A stretch of 26,217 nucleotides of DNA from Desulfobacterales bacterium (GTDB lineage Bacteria > Desulfobacterota > Desulfobacteria > Desulfobacterales > JAFDCJ01). The notes beneath the pieces are model-generated. The model saw nothing but the letters and a program-made list of their open reading frames with translations. It was not told where the DNA came from and searched no databases. The stretch covers positions 5,086,256 to 5,112,472 of the forward strand of contig CP070771.1 of assembly GCA_020345785.1 (NCBI GenBank), read 5' to 3'. A program made the translations under genes and the position numbers. Positions 6,473-14,437 of the stretch are shown one piece after another (the stretch's first letter is position 1; each line of letters begins with the position of its first letter).

Positions 6473-7699
6473 ATGATCAAAATCAACGAAAATTATCTCA
6501 AACTAGAGTCATCGTATCTGTTTGCCAATATTGCCCGCCGGGTCGCGGCATTTCAGCAGGCCCACCCCGACAGGGAAATTATCAAGCTGGGCATCGGCGA
6601 TGTCACCCGGCCGCTGCCGGCAGCGTGTATTGAGGCCTTTCATCGGGCGGTGGACGAGATGGCCGATATCGCCACCTTCAGGGGATACGGACCTGAGCAG
6701 GGTTATGACTTTTTAAGGGAAAAAATCGCCCTGCATGATTTTCAGGCGCGCGGCGTCGAGATAACCGCTGACGAGGTTTTTGTCAGTGACGGTGCGAAAT
6801 GCGACAACGGCAACATCCAGGAAATTTTTGCAACGGACATCACCGTGGCCATCCCGGACCCGGTGTATCCGGTATACCTGGACACCAACGTCATGGCGGG
6901 ACGAACCGGCGTTTATCGCGACGGGCGCTATGATGGGGTCGTTTATCTGGAGGGAACCCGTGAGAATGGGTTCATACCGGATCTGCCGCAGGAAAAGGTC
7001 GATTTGATTTACCTTTGTTATCCCAACAATCCCAGCGGTGCGACCATTACAAAATCCGAGCTCAAAAAATGGGTCGGCTACGCCCGCGACAATCAGGCTG
7101 TCATCCTTTTTGATGCCGCCTACGAATCATTTATCCGGGATGAAACCCTGCCGAAATCGATCTATGAAATCGAAGGCGCCCGGGAAGTGGCCATTGAATT
7201 TAGAAGCTTTTCGAAAACAGCCGGTTTCACCGGCATACGGTGTGCCTACACCGTTGTACCGAAATCCTGTGAGGCTTATACCGCCAAGGGAGAAAAGCGT
7301 TCCCTGCATGCACTCTGGAACCGGCGGCATACCACCAAGTTTAACAGTGTGTCCTATCCGGTGCAGCGTGCCGCGGAGGCCGTATTCAGTGATGAAGGAA
7401 AATTGCAGACCAAGAAATTAACGCAATACTACCTGAAAAATGCCGCTCTGATCCGCCGGGAAATGTCGGCGCTCGGATTTGATTGCATCGGCGGAGAAAA
7501 TTCGCCTTACATCTGGGTGGACGGCAAAACGGATTCCTGGGAATTTTTCGACCGCCTGCTCGAAAAAGCCGGGGTGGTTTGCACGCCGGGTGCGGGTTTT
7601 GGAAAATGCGGTATGGGCTACATTCGCCTCAGTGCCTTTAACAACTACGAAAATGTTGAGAAGGCCATGGCAAGAATTAAGGTCGCTTTAAGTACATAG
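6473..7699 (+). CDS. dapL: LL-diaminopimelate aminotransferase
   Basis: This 408-residue fold-type I PLP enzyme converts tetrahydrodipicolinate and glutamate directly to LL-diaminopimelate, bypassing the succinyl or acetyl routes to lysine and peptidoglycan. Recognisable DapL features are the start [26 protein letters not shown] (38-49), [14 protein letters not shown] (69-82), [14 protein letters not shown] (103-116), CYPNNPSGA (182-190), D214 and Y217 in FDAAYESF, and the Schiff-base lysine K248 in [13 protein letters not shown]. Length matches the family (about 400-410). The ATG has an AAGGGGAG ribosome site at about 9-base spacing. No other dap gene is nearby, so it is not in a lysine operon here. 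A region of about 190 bp upstream, AT-rich and without a clear promoter by eye, separates it from the divergently transcribed 20-codon ORF. Confidence 0.95.
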   Translation: MIKINENYLKLESSYLFANIARRVAAFQQAHPDREIIKLGIGDVTRPLPAACIEAFHRAVDEMADIATFRGYGPEQGYDFLREKIALHDFQARGVEITADEVFVSDGAKCDNGNIQEIFATDITVAIPDPVYPVYLDTNVMAGRTGVYRDGRYDGVVYLEGTRENGFIPDLPQEKVDLIYLCYPNNPSGATITKSELKKWVGYARDNQAVILFDAAYESFIRDETLPKSIYEIEGAREVAIEFRSFSKTAGFTGIRCAYTVVPKSCEAYTAKGEKRSLHALWNRRHTTKFNSVSYPVQRAAEAVFSDEGKLQTKKLTQYYLKNAALIRREMSALGFDCIGGENSPYIWVDGKTDSWEFFDRLLEKAGVVCTPGAGFGKCGMGYIRLSAFNNYENVEKAMARIKVALST

Positions 7700-7778
7700 G
7701 GCAGAGGGCATGGGCCCGGAGCAGAGCGCATAGCGCATGGGGGGCATAGCGCATAGAGCAGAGCGCATGGCGTAGGAG
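7700..7778. repeat. Short-word repeat tract (AGAGCGCATAGCGCATGG type)
   Basis: Directly after the dapL stop codon, words of the form GGGCAT, GAGCGCATAGCGCATGG, GGCATAGCGCATAGAGC and AGAGCGCATGGCG follow one another in a degenerate array. The remaining gap to 7978 is AT-rich, with phrases (ATTCGAATTTTGATATTGTT, TGGTGCTTGGAATTTCG) that resemble the dispersed repeat seen at 1-62 and 19012-19080. No gene or terminator is supported here. Confidence 0.55.
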
Positions 7779-7978
7779 CCTTGACCGAAAGGCGCGAAAG
7801 GGGTTCCATGTTATTGGTTATTTGTTATTAGAGTAGTAGAGAACTTCCGATTTAATCTCAAAATCTGAATGTGTTTGGGGCATTGCAGATTCGAATTTTG
7901 ATATTGTTTGTTAGTTGTTGATTGGTGCTTGGAATTTCGTCAAATATTCAGGGCCGTAAAAATATATAGATAACCAAT

Positions 7979-8971
7979 ATGGTTGAATTTGTAATTAACG
8001 GGCTGAGATCAGGTGGTCTGATCACCAACTACTTTTGCACCTCCCGCTGCCGGCACTGCCTGTACAATTGCAGTCCTGAGTGGTCAAAGCGCTACATTGA
8101 ACCGGAAACCGCCCGCAAAAATCTCGAAGCCGTCCGTTCATTGGGATGCCGGTCCGTGCACATCGGCGGCGGTGAGCCCCTGCTGCGGCCGGAAGAACTC
8201 GGCCGGGTGCTTGAAATCGCCGCTGAGGTCGGCGTTTCCGTGGAGTATGTTGAAACCAACTCCTCGTGGTTCAAAAATATTGAATCCGCCAAAGCTCTCC
8301 TGGCGCAGTTGCACGAAAAAGGTCTGAAAACGTTGCTGGTGTCCATCAGTCCCTTCCACAATGAACAGATTCCCTTTTTCAAGGTGCAAGGCGTAATAGG
8401 GGCCGCCCAAAAGGCGGGGGTGGGGATATTTCCCTGGATCAGCGACTTTATTTCCGATTTATCGCAATTCGATGCCGGCCGGACCCATTCACTGGATGAG
8501 TACCATCAGAAGTTTGGCGAAAATTATCTTAAACAGATTCTGCATCGATATTGGATTCATTTTGGCGGTCGGGCCCTACAGACGTATCGTCCCCTGCTGG
8601 GAAAGAACACCTTTCAGCAAATTCTCGACGAAAATCCGGGCGGATGTGCGGCCGAACTTTCCGACACCAGCCATTTTCACATCGATCTTTTCGGAAACTA
8701 TATCCCCGGGCTCTGTTCAGGCCTAGCCATATTCAGAGACGATTTAGGCAAACGGCTCTCCCAGGAGACCTACCCGATCTTAACCACCCTGTTTCATAAC
8801 GGTGTCCGCGGACTCGCTCAAAAGGCCGGTGACACGGCAGGGTATGCGCCGCAAAAAAATCATTATATTAACAAATGCGATTTATGCACCGAAGTGCGTA
8901 CCTTTCTGGTGCTTAAAGATTTTAAAGAATCAAATGAATTAACTCCGGTTGAATTTTACATCAGGCGGTGA
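7979..8971 (+). CDS. Radical SAM protein with C-terminal auxiliary-cluster cysteines
   Basis: This 330-residue radical S-adenosylmethionine enzyme of unrecognised subfamily has the [4Fe-4S] triad CTSRCRHC (C20, C24, C27), with a further cysteine at C31. The SAM-contacting GGGEP lies at 63-67, and the partial TIM barrel extends to about residue 200. The C-terminal part carries four more cysteines, C223, C246, C300 and C303 (KCDLC). These are placed like the ligands of a SPASM or Twitch auxiliary cluster, although the exact SPASM pattern is not matched. The stretch HIDLFGNYIPGLCSG is reminiscent of the SPASM entry. No precursor peptide or recognisable substrate protein is adjacent. The ATG at 7979 has no clear Shine-Dalgarno site, so the start is moderately certain, but it lies only 19 codons before the first cluster cysteine as expected. 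Confidence 0.8.
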   Translation: MVEFVINGLRSGGLITNYFCTSRCRHCLYNCSPEWSKRYIEPETARKNLEAVRSLGCRSVHIGGGEPLLRPEELGRVLEIAAEVGVSVEYVETNSSWFKNIESAKALLAQLHEKGLKTLLVSISPFHNEQIPFFKVQGVIGAAQKAGVGIFPWISDFISDLSQFDAGRTHSLDEYHQKFGENYLKQILHRYWIHFGGRALQTYRPLLGKNTFQQILDENPGGCAAELSDTSHFHIDLFGNYIPGLCSGLAIFRDDLGKRLSQETYPILTTLFHNGVRGLAQKAGDTAGYAPQKNHYINKCDLCTEVRTFLVLKDFKESNELTPVEFYIRR

Positions 8972-9031
8972 TACAAACTCAGCGAAATTGAATAATTTAT
9001 CCGATACACAGGATTCGCCGCCTAAAACAAC

Positions 9032-9060
9032 TTGACAAATATACCACACCGTGTCAATTA
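9032..9060 (+). promoter_or_regulatory. Possible promoter/operator upstream of the cytochrome cluster
   Basis: TTGACA (9032-9037) faces its exact inverse TGTCAA (9052-9057) across 14 bases, and the middle reads CCACACCGTG, itself partly symmetric. TTGACA could be a -35 box, but no good -10 hexamer stands 17 bases on (CAATTA). The symmetry suits a dimeric regulator equally well. This gap (8972-9268) is where the promoter of the six cytochrome genes must lie. Nothing else in it is convincing. Confidence 0.3.
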
Positions 9061-9268
9061 CTACCGGGCTGCTGTCATGGGGTTATTCGTGGAAACCGGC
9101 CTCTATGCAAATCGAAAACCGCGAGGATTACCTCTTGCTCCCTTTTTTTGAAGGAAATTTTTTTGAATTTGCCGAAGCCGATCTTCAAAGGTCCCATCAG
9201 CCTCCTGTCTGTAGCGCGGCAGTTATTATAACGATAACCTATTGACCATCAGCGGGAGATTCAATTCG

Positions 9269-10363
9269 ATGCCAGCCGAAGATTTCTGGAAAGCTACTTT
9301 TTGTTGTGTCGTCGTGTTCATTTGTCTGATGATAAGTTCAACGGTTGAGGCCGTAGACCAAGAAAAATGCCTGGTGTGTCACAAATACCGCTTTGTTGGT
9401 CGAATCGACGAAAACGGCAAACGGCATAATTACAACGTTGACGAGCATATTTACGCCCAAAGCTTGCACAAAAATGTTGCCTGCAACGACTGTCATACCT
9501 CTATTACCAAACTTCCCCATGATCCGGTGACCGAAGAGGTCAATTGCGCCACTGAATGCCACATCAAGCCGCCGTTTACTCAGCAGAATTTTTCGCATCA
9601 AAAAATAATTAACACGTATAATGAGAGTGTCCACGGCATCAAGCCGGATGATCCTCCTGAATTGAAAAAGGCAAAACCCTACTGCAAGTACTGCCATCTC
9701 AACCCGGTATATTCAAAGGCGGAGCAAAGCAGGATTGATTTTGGAGAGACGTTGCAGCGCTGCCTGAACTGCCATCAGGAAAAAGGCGTAACTCAGGCGT
9801 ACGTTCACATCAGCCATCGCTTGCGACACAAAACTTCCCGCTCCCCGCAGGAGATTGTTAAGTTATGCAGTAAATGCCACGCCGACACAGCAATGCTGAA
9901 AAAAATAAATGCGCCCAAGAAAAGTCTGGATGCCGTGGAAACCTATAATCGGTCGATCCATGGCAAATCCATTATGTTGGGTTCGCAGATGACGGCGGAT
10001 TGCATCAGCTGTCACGCGTCAAATGCCCTGCATGATATCTATAAAGAGGACAATAAAAAGGCCACGATTAACGAAGCGAATCTGGAGCACACCTGTCGAC
10101 AATGCCATGAGCAGACCAACAGCTGGTTTGTTCAGGTTGCTGTCCATCCGCGCGTCGAAAAGGAAGATAATCCGGTGGTGTTTTTTGCCGGCATCTTCTT
10201 TCGTATCATGCTGTACGGAGCAGTATTCGGCATGGTCGGGTTGATGCTGTTTGAAACTTACGGCCGCAGAAGCCGTGGCGTAAAGTTTGTGTTAAAAAAC
10301 GGAACATCGTGGCGTGGGAAGTCGAAAATAAAGGCCAAAAGAAAAAATAACCAGGAGGATTGA
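9269..10363 (+). CDS. Membrane-anchored octaheme-type c cytochrome, module 1
   Basis: This is a predicted periplasmic electron-wire subunit of 364 residues. An N-terminal signal segment (about 9-28) is followed by seven CXXCH heme sites with first cysteines at C34, C72, C139, C165, C200, C245 and C276, and an eighth site in the unusual form CX3CH (CATECH, 93-98). One hydrophobic helix (about 303-328) then anchors the C-terminus, leaving a basic cytoplasmic tail of some 35 residues. I chose the ATG at 9269 (GGGAG ten bases upstream) over an in-frame TTG at 9242. With it, every heme motif falls at exactly the same residue number as in the second copy at 12213. The stop codon overlaps the start of the b-type subunit (TGATG). 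Its fold recalls the c parts of quinone-linked cytochrome complexes such as CbcL, Nhc and Ohc, but I do not recognise it as any of them. Confidence 0.85.
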   Translation: MPAEDFWKATFCCVVVFICLMISSTVEAVDQEKCLVCHKYRFVGRIDENGKRHNYNVDEHIYAQSLHKNVACNDCHTSITKLPHDPVTEEVNCATECHIKPPFTQQNFSHQKIINTYNESVHGIKPDDPPELKKAKPYCKYCHLNPVYSKAEQSRIDFGETLQRCLNCHQEKGVTQAYVHISHRLRHKTSRSPQEIVKLCSKCHADTAMLKKINAPKKSLDAVETYNRSIHGKSIMLGSQMTADCISCHASNALHDIYKEDNKKATINEANLEHTCRQCHEQTNSWFVQVAVHPRVEKEDNPVVFFAGIFFRIMLYGAVFGMVGLMLFETYGRRSRGVKFVLKNGTSWRGKSKIKAKRKNNQED

Positions 10364-11331
10364 TGTCGAACATATCGCAAGATGCTGCCGTCTCCGCCGG
10401 AACACCGGCCGCTGAAGAGGATTATTTTACACACGTGGAGGGCGTGGGAGACATCCCCAGGGATCTTTACAAATACGTCGAGTCCAGTCCCATGGGGGAT
10501 TTGCCCCGCTATTCCGTTCATATCGTGATACAACATTTACTGGTTGTGGTCACTTTTCTCATCCTGGCCGCCACCGGCCTGCCGATTTATTTCAGTGATC
10601 AATTTTGGGCGCCCCACGTCATATTCGTTTTCGGCGGCGCCGATACGGCCCGGCTTATTCACAGAATCGCAGCATTTACCATGATATTCGCCAGTGCATA
10701 TCACGTCGTTACCATCATCGGCGGAACGTTTCGCAAGATTATCAACAGGGAGTTCGACTACAAACGGACCATGATCCCAAGGTTCAAAGACCTGGTGGAT
10801 TTATACCAGGACATTAAATACTTCCTACGATTAACACCTTACCGCCCCAAAATGGAAAAATTTATGTACAAACAAAAGATGCATTACTTTGCAATCCTGT
10901 GGGGCAATACCGTTTTGATAACCGCCGGGACAGCCTTATTGTTCCCTGATTTAATGGCACATCTGTTTCCTGATACGCTGGGAAAATTGATAACGCATAC
11001 CGTAGAAACCGGTGGATCCTTTCCGGCTCTTTTCCAGGATCTTGCACGATTAATGCACGCCGATGAGGCCGTGATGGCGTTGATCGTGGTGGCATTGTGG
11101 CACTGGTCAAATGTGCACCTGGTGCCGGGCAGATTTCCGCTGCAGTGGGCCTTTCTCACCGGTAAAATAACCCGGGAGCATCAAATCGAAGAGCATTTTT
11201 TGGAATATTTGAACAATCTCAGAGAAATACCGGAAGAGCGGGAATATATAAAGAATCTTCTGAACATAACGGATTCGGCAACAAAGAAGCAGACGACGAT
11301 TTCGATATCGGATCTTTCGCGCATCCATTGA
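10363..11331 (+). CDS. Di-heme b-type cytochrome membrane subunit, module 1
   Basis: This 322-residue integral membrane protein is of the formate dehydrogenase gamma/cytochrome b561-like type and is predicted to exchange electrons with menaquinone. After a polar N-terminus of about 50 residues, membrane helices lie near 55-75, 95-120, 172-195 and 230-252. Conserved histidines suited to b-heme ligation are H58, H100, H114, H232 and H247. The piece KFMYKQKMHYFAILWG (167-181) matches the corresponding loop and helix of FdnI-like subunits. The C-terminal segment REHQIEEHFLEYL and following is nearly identical in the paralogue at 13304, implying a shared docking role. AGGAGG lies four bases before the ATG, which overlaps the preceding stop. 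With its two c-type neighbours it should form a quinol:cytochrome c oxidoreductase-like complex. No iron-sulfur or molybdenum subunit is present. Confidence 0.85.
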   Translation: MSNISQDAAVSAGTPAAEEDYFTHVEGVGDIPRDLYKYVESSPMGDLPRYSVHIVIQHLLVVVTFLILAATGLPIYFSDQFWAPHVIFVFGGADTARLIHRIAAFTMIFASAYHVVTIIGGTFRKIINREFDYKRTMIPRFKDLVDLYQDIKYFLRLTPYRPKMEKFMYKQKMHYFAILWGNTVLITAGTALLFPDLMAHLFPDTLGKLITHTVETGGSFPALFQDLARLMHADEAVMALIVVALWHWSNVHLVPGRFPLQWAFLTGKITREHQIEEHFLEYLNNLREIPEEREYIKNLLNITDSATKKQTTISISDLSRIH

Positions 11332-11382
11332 ATTCGTATTTAAAATTAATTTAATTATTGCAGACAGGGAGGGCTTTTTAAA

Positions 11383-12216
11383 TTGCCAAATGCGAACAAG
11401 CAAAAGCGCAATCATCCGATAGCATCTTATATGATCGGATTTGTTTTTGTCATCCTGACGGCTATCGTATTTATCGGTATTGTACATCACCTGACGGTTT
11501 CCCATCACGGGCCGCAACTCTTGAAACCTTTGCTGGAAAAATACCTGGCAGAAGATAAATCCGAAATTCTGGAAGAGGCTATACGCCTTGTGGATTTAGA
11601 GACTCATGAGCATTTTCATCATTTAACGGAGTATCCGCAGCTGCCTGAAAATATGCGACCGGTTTGCTACATCTGCCATTCTGATTTGCCTCACAATAAA
11701 AACCCGCATATTCGTTCGCTTTTAAACATGCATACCCAATTTTTTGCATGTGAGACCTGTCATGTCGAGGAGCGCAAGGATGTCGGCATTATTTACAAAT
11801 GGTACAATCCAATGAATCCGAATCCGACCGGCCCCTTTTTCGGTACCCGCTATAATTCTGAAAAGGGAGATCTGGCACCCGTTGCGGATCGGATTTCCAA
11901 AATTGCCCCTTACTTCAAAAAGGGGGATGTACTTGAGTCCGCCATCCAGATTCAGGATGCACCCCTAGCCAAGGATTATATGCGAGTAAGAGATAAACTG
12001 ACTCCTGAGCAAAGAGACGGGGTCAAAAACAAATTCCATGAGCACATCAAACCCAAAGGATATCAGTGCGAAGCCTGTCATACCGGCAAGGGAATAATTG
12101 ATTTCAAAGCACTTGATTTTGCGGACAACCGGATTGAGGATCTGCGGAATCTGAAAATTAAAAGCATACTCACCCAATACGAAGAGATTGATTTGTCAAC
12201 CCTTTACAAGCAATGA
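11383..12216 (+). CDS. N-terminally anchored triheme c cytochrome, module 1
   Basis: This is a 277-residue periplasm-facing cytochrome. A single uncleaved helix at about 13-36 anchors it, followed by a histidine-rich stretch (HHLTVSHHG, HEHFHH) able to supply distal heme ligands. Three CXXCH sites follow: CYICH (95-99), CETCH (123-127) and CEACH (229-233). The 100-residue gap between hemes two and three holds no heme motif. The start is TTG, with GGGAGG about nine bases upstream; no ATG is available before the membrane helix, and the paralogue at 14438 also starts with TTG at the same place. The gene ends with an ATGA overlap onto the first gene of module 2, so the two modules are translationally linked. 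It resembles NapC/NrfH only in topology; the heme count and spacing are different. Role inferred: relay from the membrane subunit to a periplasmic partner. Confidence 0.82.
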   Translation: MPNANKQKRNHPIASYMIGFVFVILTAIVFIGIVHHLTVSHHGPQLLKPLLEKYLAEDKSEILEEAIRLVDLETHEHFHHLTEYPQLPENMRPVCYICHSDLPHNKNPHIRSLLNMHTQFFACETCHVEERKDVGIIYKWYNPMNPNPTGPFFGTRYNSEKGDLAPVADRISKIAPYFKKGDVLESAIQIQDAPLAKDYMRVRDKLTPEQRDGVKNKFHEHIKPKGYQCEACHTGKGIIDFKALDFADNRIEDLRNLKIKSILTQYEEIDLSTLYKQ

Positions 12217-13295
12217 TGGCAAATAGTTTTATCATCAGATTGCTGTCGGCGGCAGGAGTATTCATTGTTTTATGGATCGGCGGCCAGGCAAACGCTGCCG
12301 ATGAATATAACTGCCTCATGTGCCACAAACATCGATATAGCGGCAGAATCGATGAAAACGGCAAACGATGGAATTATAATGTTGATGAAGGTCTTTACAA
12401 TAAGAGTGTTCACAGGCTCGTTGAGTGCCGGGACTGTCACAACTATATTACCAGAATTCCTCACGATCCAATCACTCAAGTCGTCGATTGTGCGAATCAG
12501 TGCCATATAAAACCGCCGTTTGCCCAAGAAAATTTTTCCCACCAAAGAATTATCGATATCTATAACCGGAGTGCCCACGGGGTTAAACCCACCGACTCCG
12601 AAGCGTTAAAGCAAGCAAAACCCTATTGCAAATTTTGCCATCTGAATCCGATCTACGCCAGAATCTCCGAAAAGAACGTAGACTACGAGGAAACCTTACG
12701 CCGCTGTTATAACTGTCACCCGCAAAGCGGCGTCGTTCAAGCCTATTTACATATGACCCACCGGCTTCGCAAGAAGACCTCCCGTTCATCCCGCGAAATT
12801 ATAGAATTATGCGCAAAATGCCATCAGGACGTTGACCTGATGAAAAATTTGAAGGTTTCCCAAACAGCCCTGGATGCTGTGGAGACCTATAACCAATCGA
12901 TACACGGCAAATTGGTGAGACTGGGCTCCCAAAAAGCTGCCGACTGCGTCAGCTGTCACGCTTCCGCCGGCTTGCATGATATCTATAAAAAAGACGACGA
13001 GAGGGCCACCATATATAAAGAAAACCTTATGAAGACTTGCCATCAATGTCACGAAACGCCAACCAGCTGGTTCGCAGGGATTGCCGTCCATCCAAAAGAG
13101 AAACACCAAGAGAGTCGCATTGTTTTCTATATGAGCATTTTCTTGAGAGTGTCCCTGTACGGGGCGGTTCTCAGTATGGTGGGCATGATGCTCTTTGAAA
13201 CATACGGACGGCGCAGAGACGGCATTAAACTGGTTTTGAGAGACGGTACAACCTGGCGTGGAAAATCAAAGCGCAGATCCAAAAAAGAAAAATAA
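12213..13295 (+). CDS. Membrane-anchored octaheme-type c cytochrome, module 2
   Basis: This is a 360-residue paralogue of the protein at 9269. It has a clear signal peptide (1-28, ending GGQANA), seven CXXCH sites (first cysteines C34, C72, C139, C165, C200, C245, C276), and the same CX3CH site (CANQCH, 93-98). The C-terminal membrane helix lies at about 303-328 and the tail is very basic (KSKRRSKKEK). No gap is needed to align it with copy 1 through the last heme, and long stretches such as DENGKR.NYNVDE and HIKPPF are shared. The start ATG overlaps the stop of the previous gene (ATGA). The next gene starts 8 bp downstream. Conservation of the odd CX3CH site in both copies argues that it binds heme rather than being a mutation. 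Function as for copy 1; partner choice or redox potential may differ. Confidence 0.86.
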   Translation: MMANSFIIRLLSAAGVFIVLWIGGQANAADEYNCLMCHKHRYSGRIDENGKRWNYNVDEGLYNKSVHRLVECRDCHNYITRIPHDPITQVVDCANQCHIKPPFAQENFSHQRIIDIYNRSAHGVKPTDSEALKQAKPYCKFCHLNPIYARISEKNVDYEETLRRCYNCHPQSGVVQAYLHMTHRLRKKTSRSSREIIELCAKCHQDVDLMKNLKVSQTALDAVETYNQSIHGKLVRLGSQKAADCVSCHASAGLHDIYKKDDERATIYKENLMKTCHQCHETPTSWFAGIAVHPKEKHQESRIVFYMSIFLRVSLYGAVLSMVGMMLFETYGRRRDGIKLVLRDGTTWRGKSKRRSKKEK

Positions 13296-13303
13296 AAGGC
13301 CCT

Positions 13304-14320
13304 ATGTCGACATCTTCTGATACGATCTCAAATACTGTCGCAATATCCCCTAAGGGAAAAGTCCACGAAGAGGAATACTATACCCATGTAGAAGGGGTGG
13401 GATCCATCCCGCGGGATATTTATAAATTTGTGAAATCGGATCCGCTAGGTGATCTGCCGCGTTATTCCGTCCATATCGTGATTCAACATCTGCTTATTCT
13501 CGTCACATTTCTTTTTCTGGTTGCCACGGGGTTGCCGATATATTTTAGCGATGTCTTCTGGGCTCCGGTAGTCGTATCGCTTTTCGGCGGGATCGACGCG
13601 GCCAGGCTCATACATCGAATAGCCGGATTTACGATGATGTTTGCCGCCGGATATCATGTTATCACTATCGTTGCCGGAACGATTCATAAGCTCCTCAATC
13701 ATGAGTTCGATTATAAAAGGACCCAGATCCCAAGATTGAAGGATCTTTACGATTTTATCCATGATATTAAGTATTTTCTAGGCATCGAACCTTACCGGCC
13801 CAAGATGGAAAAATTCATGTATAAGCAAAAGCTTCATTATCTGGCCATTATTTGGGGAAGTCTTGTCCTGATAGCCGCAGGATCGGCCCTCTTATTTCCC
13901 GATGTAATGGCTAAATTGATCCCCGGCACGCTGGGCAAATTATTGCCGCAAGCGGCGATCAGCGAAGAATCATATGCTGCATTTTTCCAGGCCCTGGCAA
14001 GATTAATGCACGCCGACGAGGCCGTTATGGCGCTGATCGTAGTGGCTTTCTGGCATTGGACCAATGTACATCTTTTGCCCGGCAGATTCCCCATGCAATG
14101 GACTTTTTTAACCGGCCGGATCACCAGAGAGCATCAGATCGAAGAGCATTTTTTAGAATACCTGAACAACCTCAGGGAAATTCCCGAGGAAAGAGAATAT
14201 ATGAGAAATCTATTAGAAGAACTGGGAATCGAATCATCGCAAAAAGTGCCATCCTCCAACAAGCAGACTCCTTTATCGCAACAGGAAAAGTCCGTATCCG
14301 AGAAAAAAGATGATGATTGA
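13304..14320 (+). CDS. Di-heme b-type cytochrome membrane subunit, module 2
   Basis: This 338-residue paralogue of the b-type subunit at 10363 carries the same membrane helices and candidate ligands (H62, H104 and H118, plus the histidines of LMHADEAVMALIV and FWHWTNVHL). The N-terminal block YTHVEGVG.IPRD and the C-terminal block REHQIEEHFLEYLNNLREIP are almost unchanged between the copies. The ends differ: this copy has a four-residue longer N-terminus and a longer, serine- and lysine-rich C-terminal tail. AAAAGG precedes the ATG. A 117-bp gap, AT-rich and without a clear terminator, separates it from the triheme gene, compared with 51 bp in module 1. Confidence 0.85.
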   Translation: MSTSSDTISNTVAISPKGKVHEEEYYTHVEGVGSIPRDIYKFVKSDPLGDLPRYSVHIVIQHLLILVTFLFLVATGLPIYFSDVFWAPVVVSLFGGIDAARLIHRIAGFTMMFAAGYHVITIVAGTIHKLLNHEFDYKRTQIPRLKDLYDFIHDIKYFLGIEPYRPKMEKFMYKQKLHYLAIIWGSLVLIAAGSALLFPDVMAKLIPGTLGKLLPQAAISEESYAAFFQALARLMHADEAVMALIVVAFWHWTNVHLLPGRFPMQWTFLTGRITREHQIEEHFLEYLNNLREIPEEREYMRNLLEELGIESSQKVPSSNKQTPLSQQEKSVSEKKDDD

Positions 14321-14437
14321 AGCCGGGTTTTGGCAATGCGATCCTTGCAGGCGCCGGTCCCCATTTTTAAGAGCTGAAATTTACGAAACTCTTTTTTTCC
14401 GCTAAGTATTAAATTACAAGTTGAGAGGAATTTACCT

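Noticed and set aside
9051..9245. 64-residue frame just before the cytochrome cluster
   Set aside because: Begins at GTG without a ribosome site and has no recognisable motif. The leader region explains it better.
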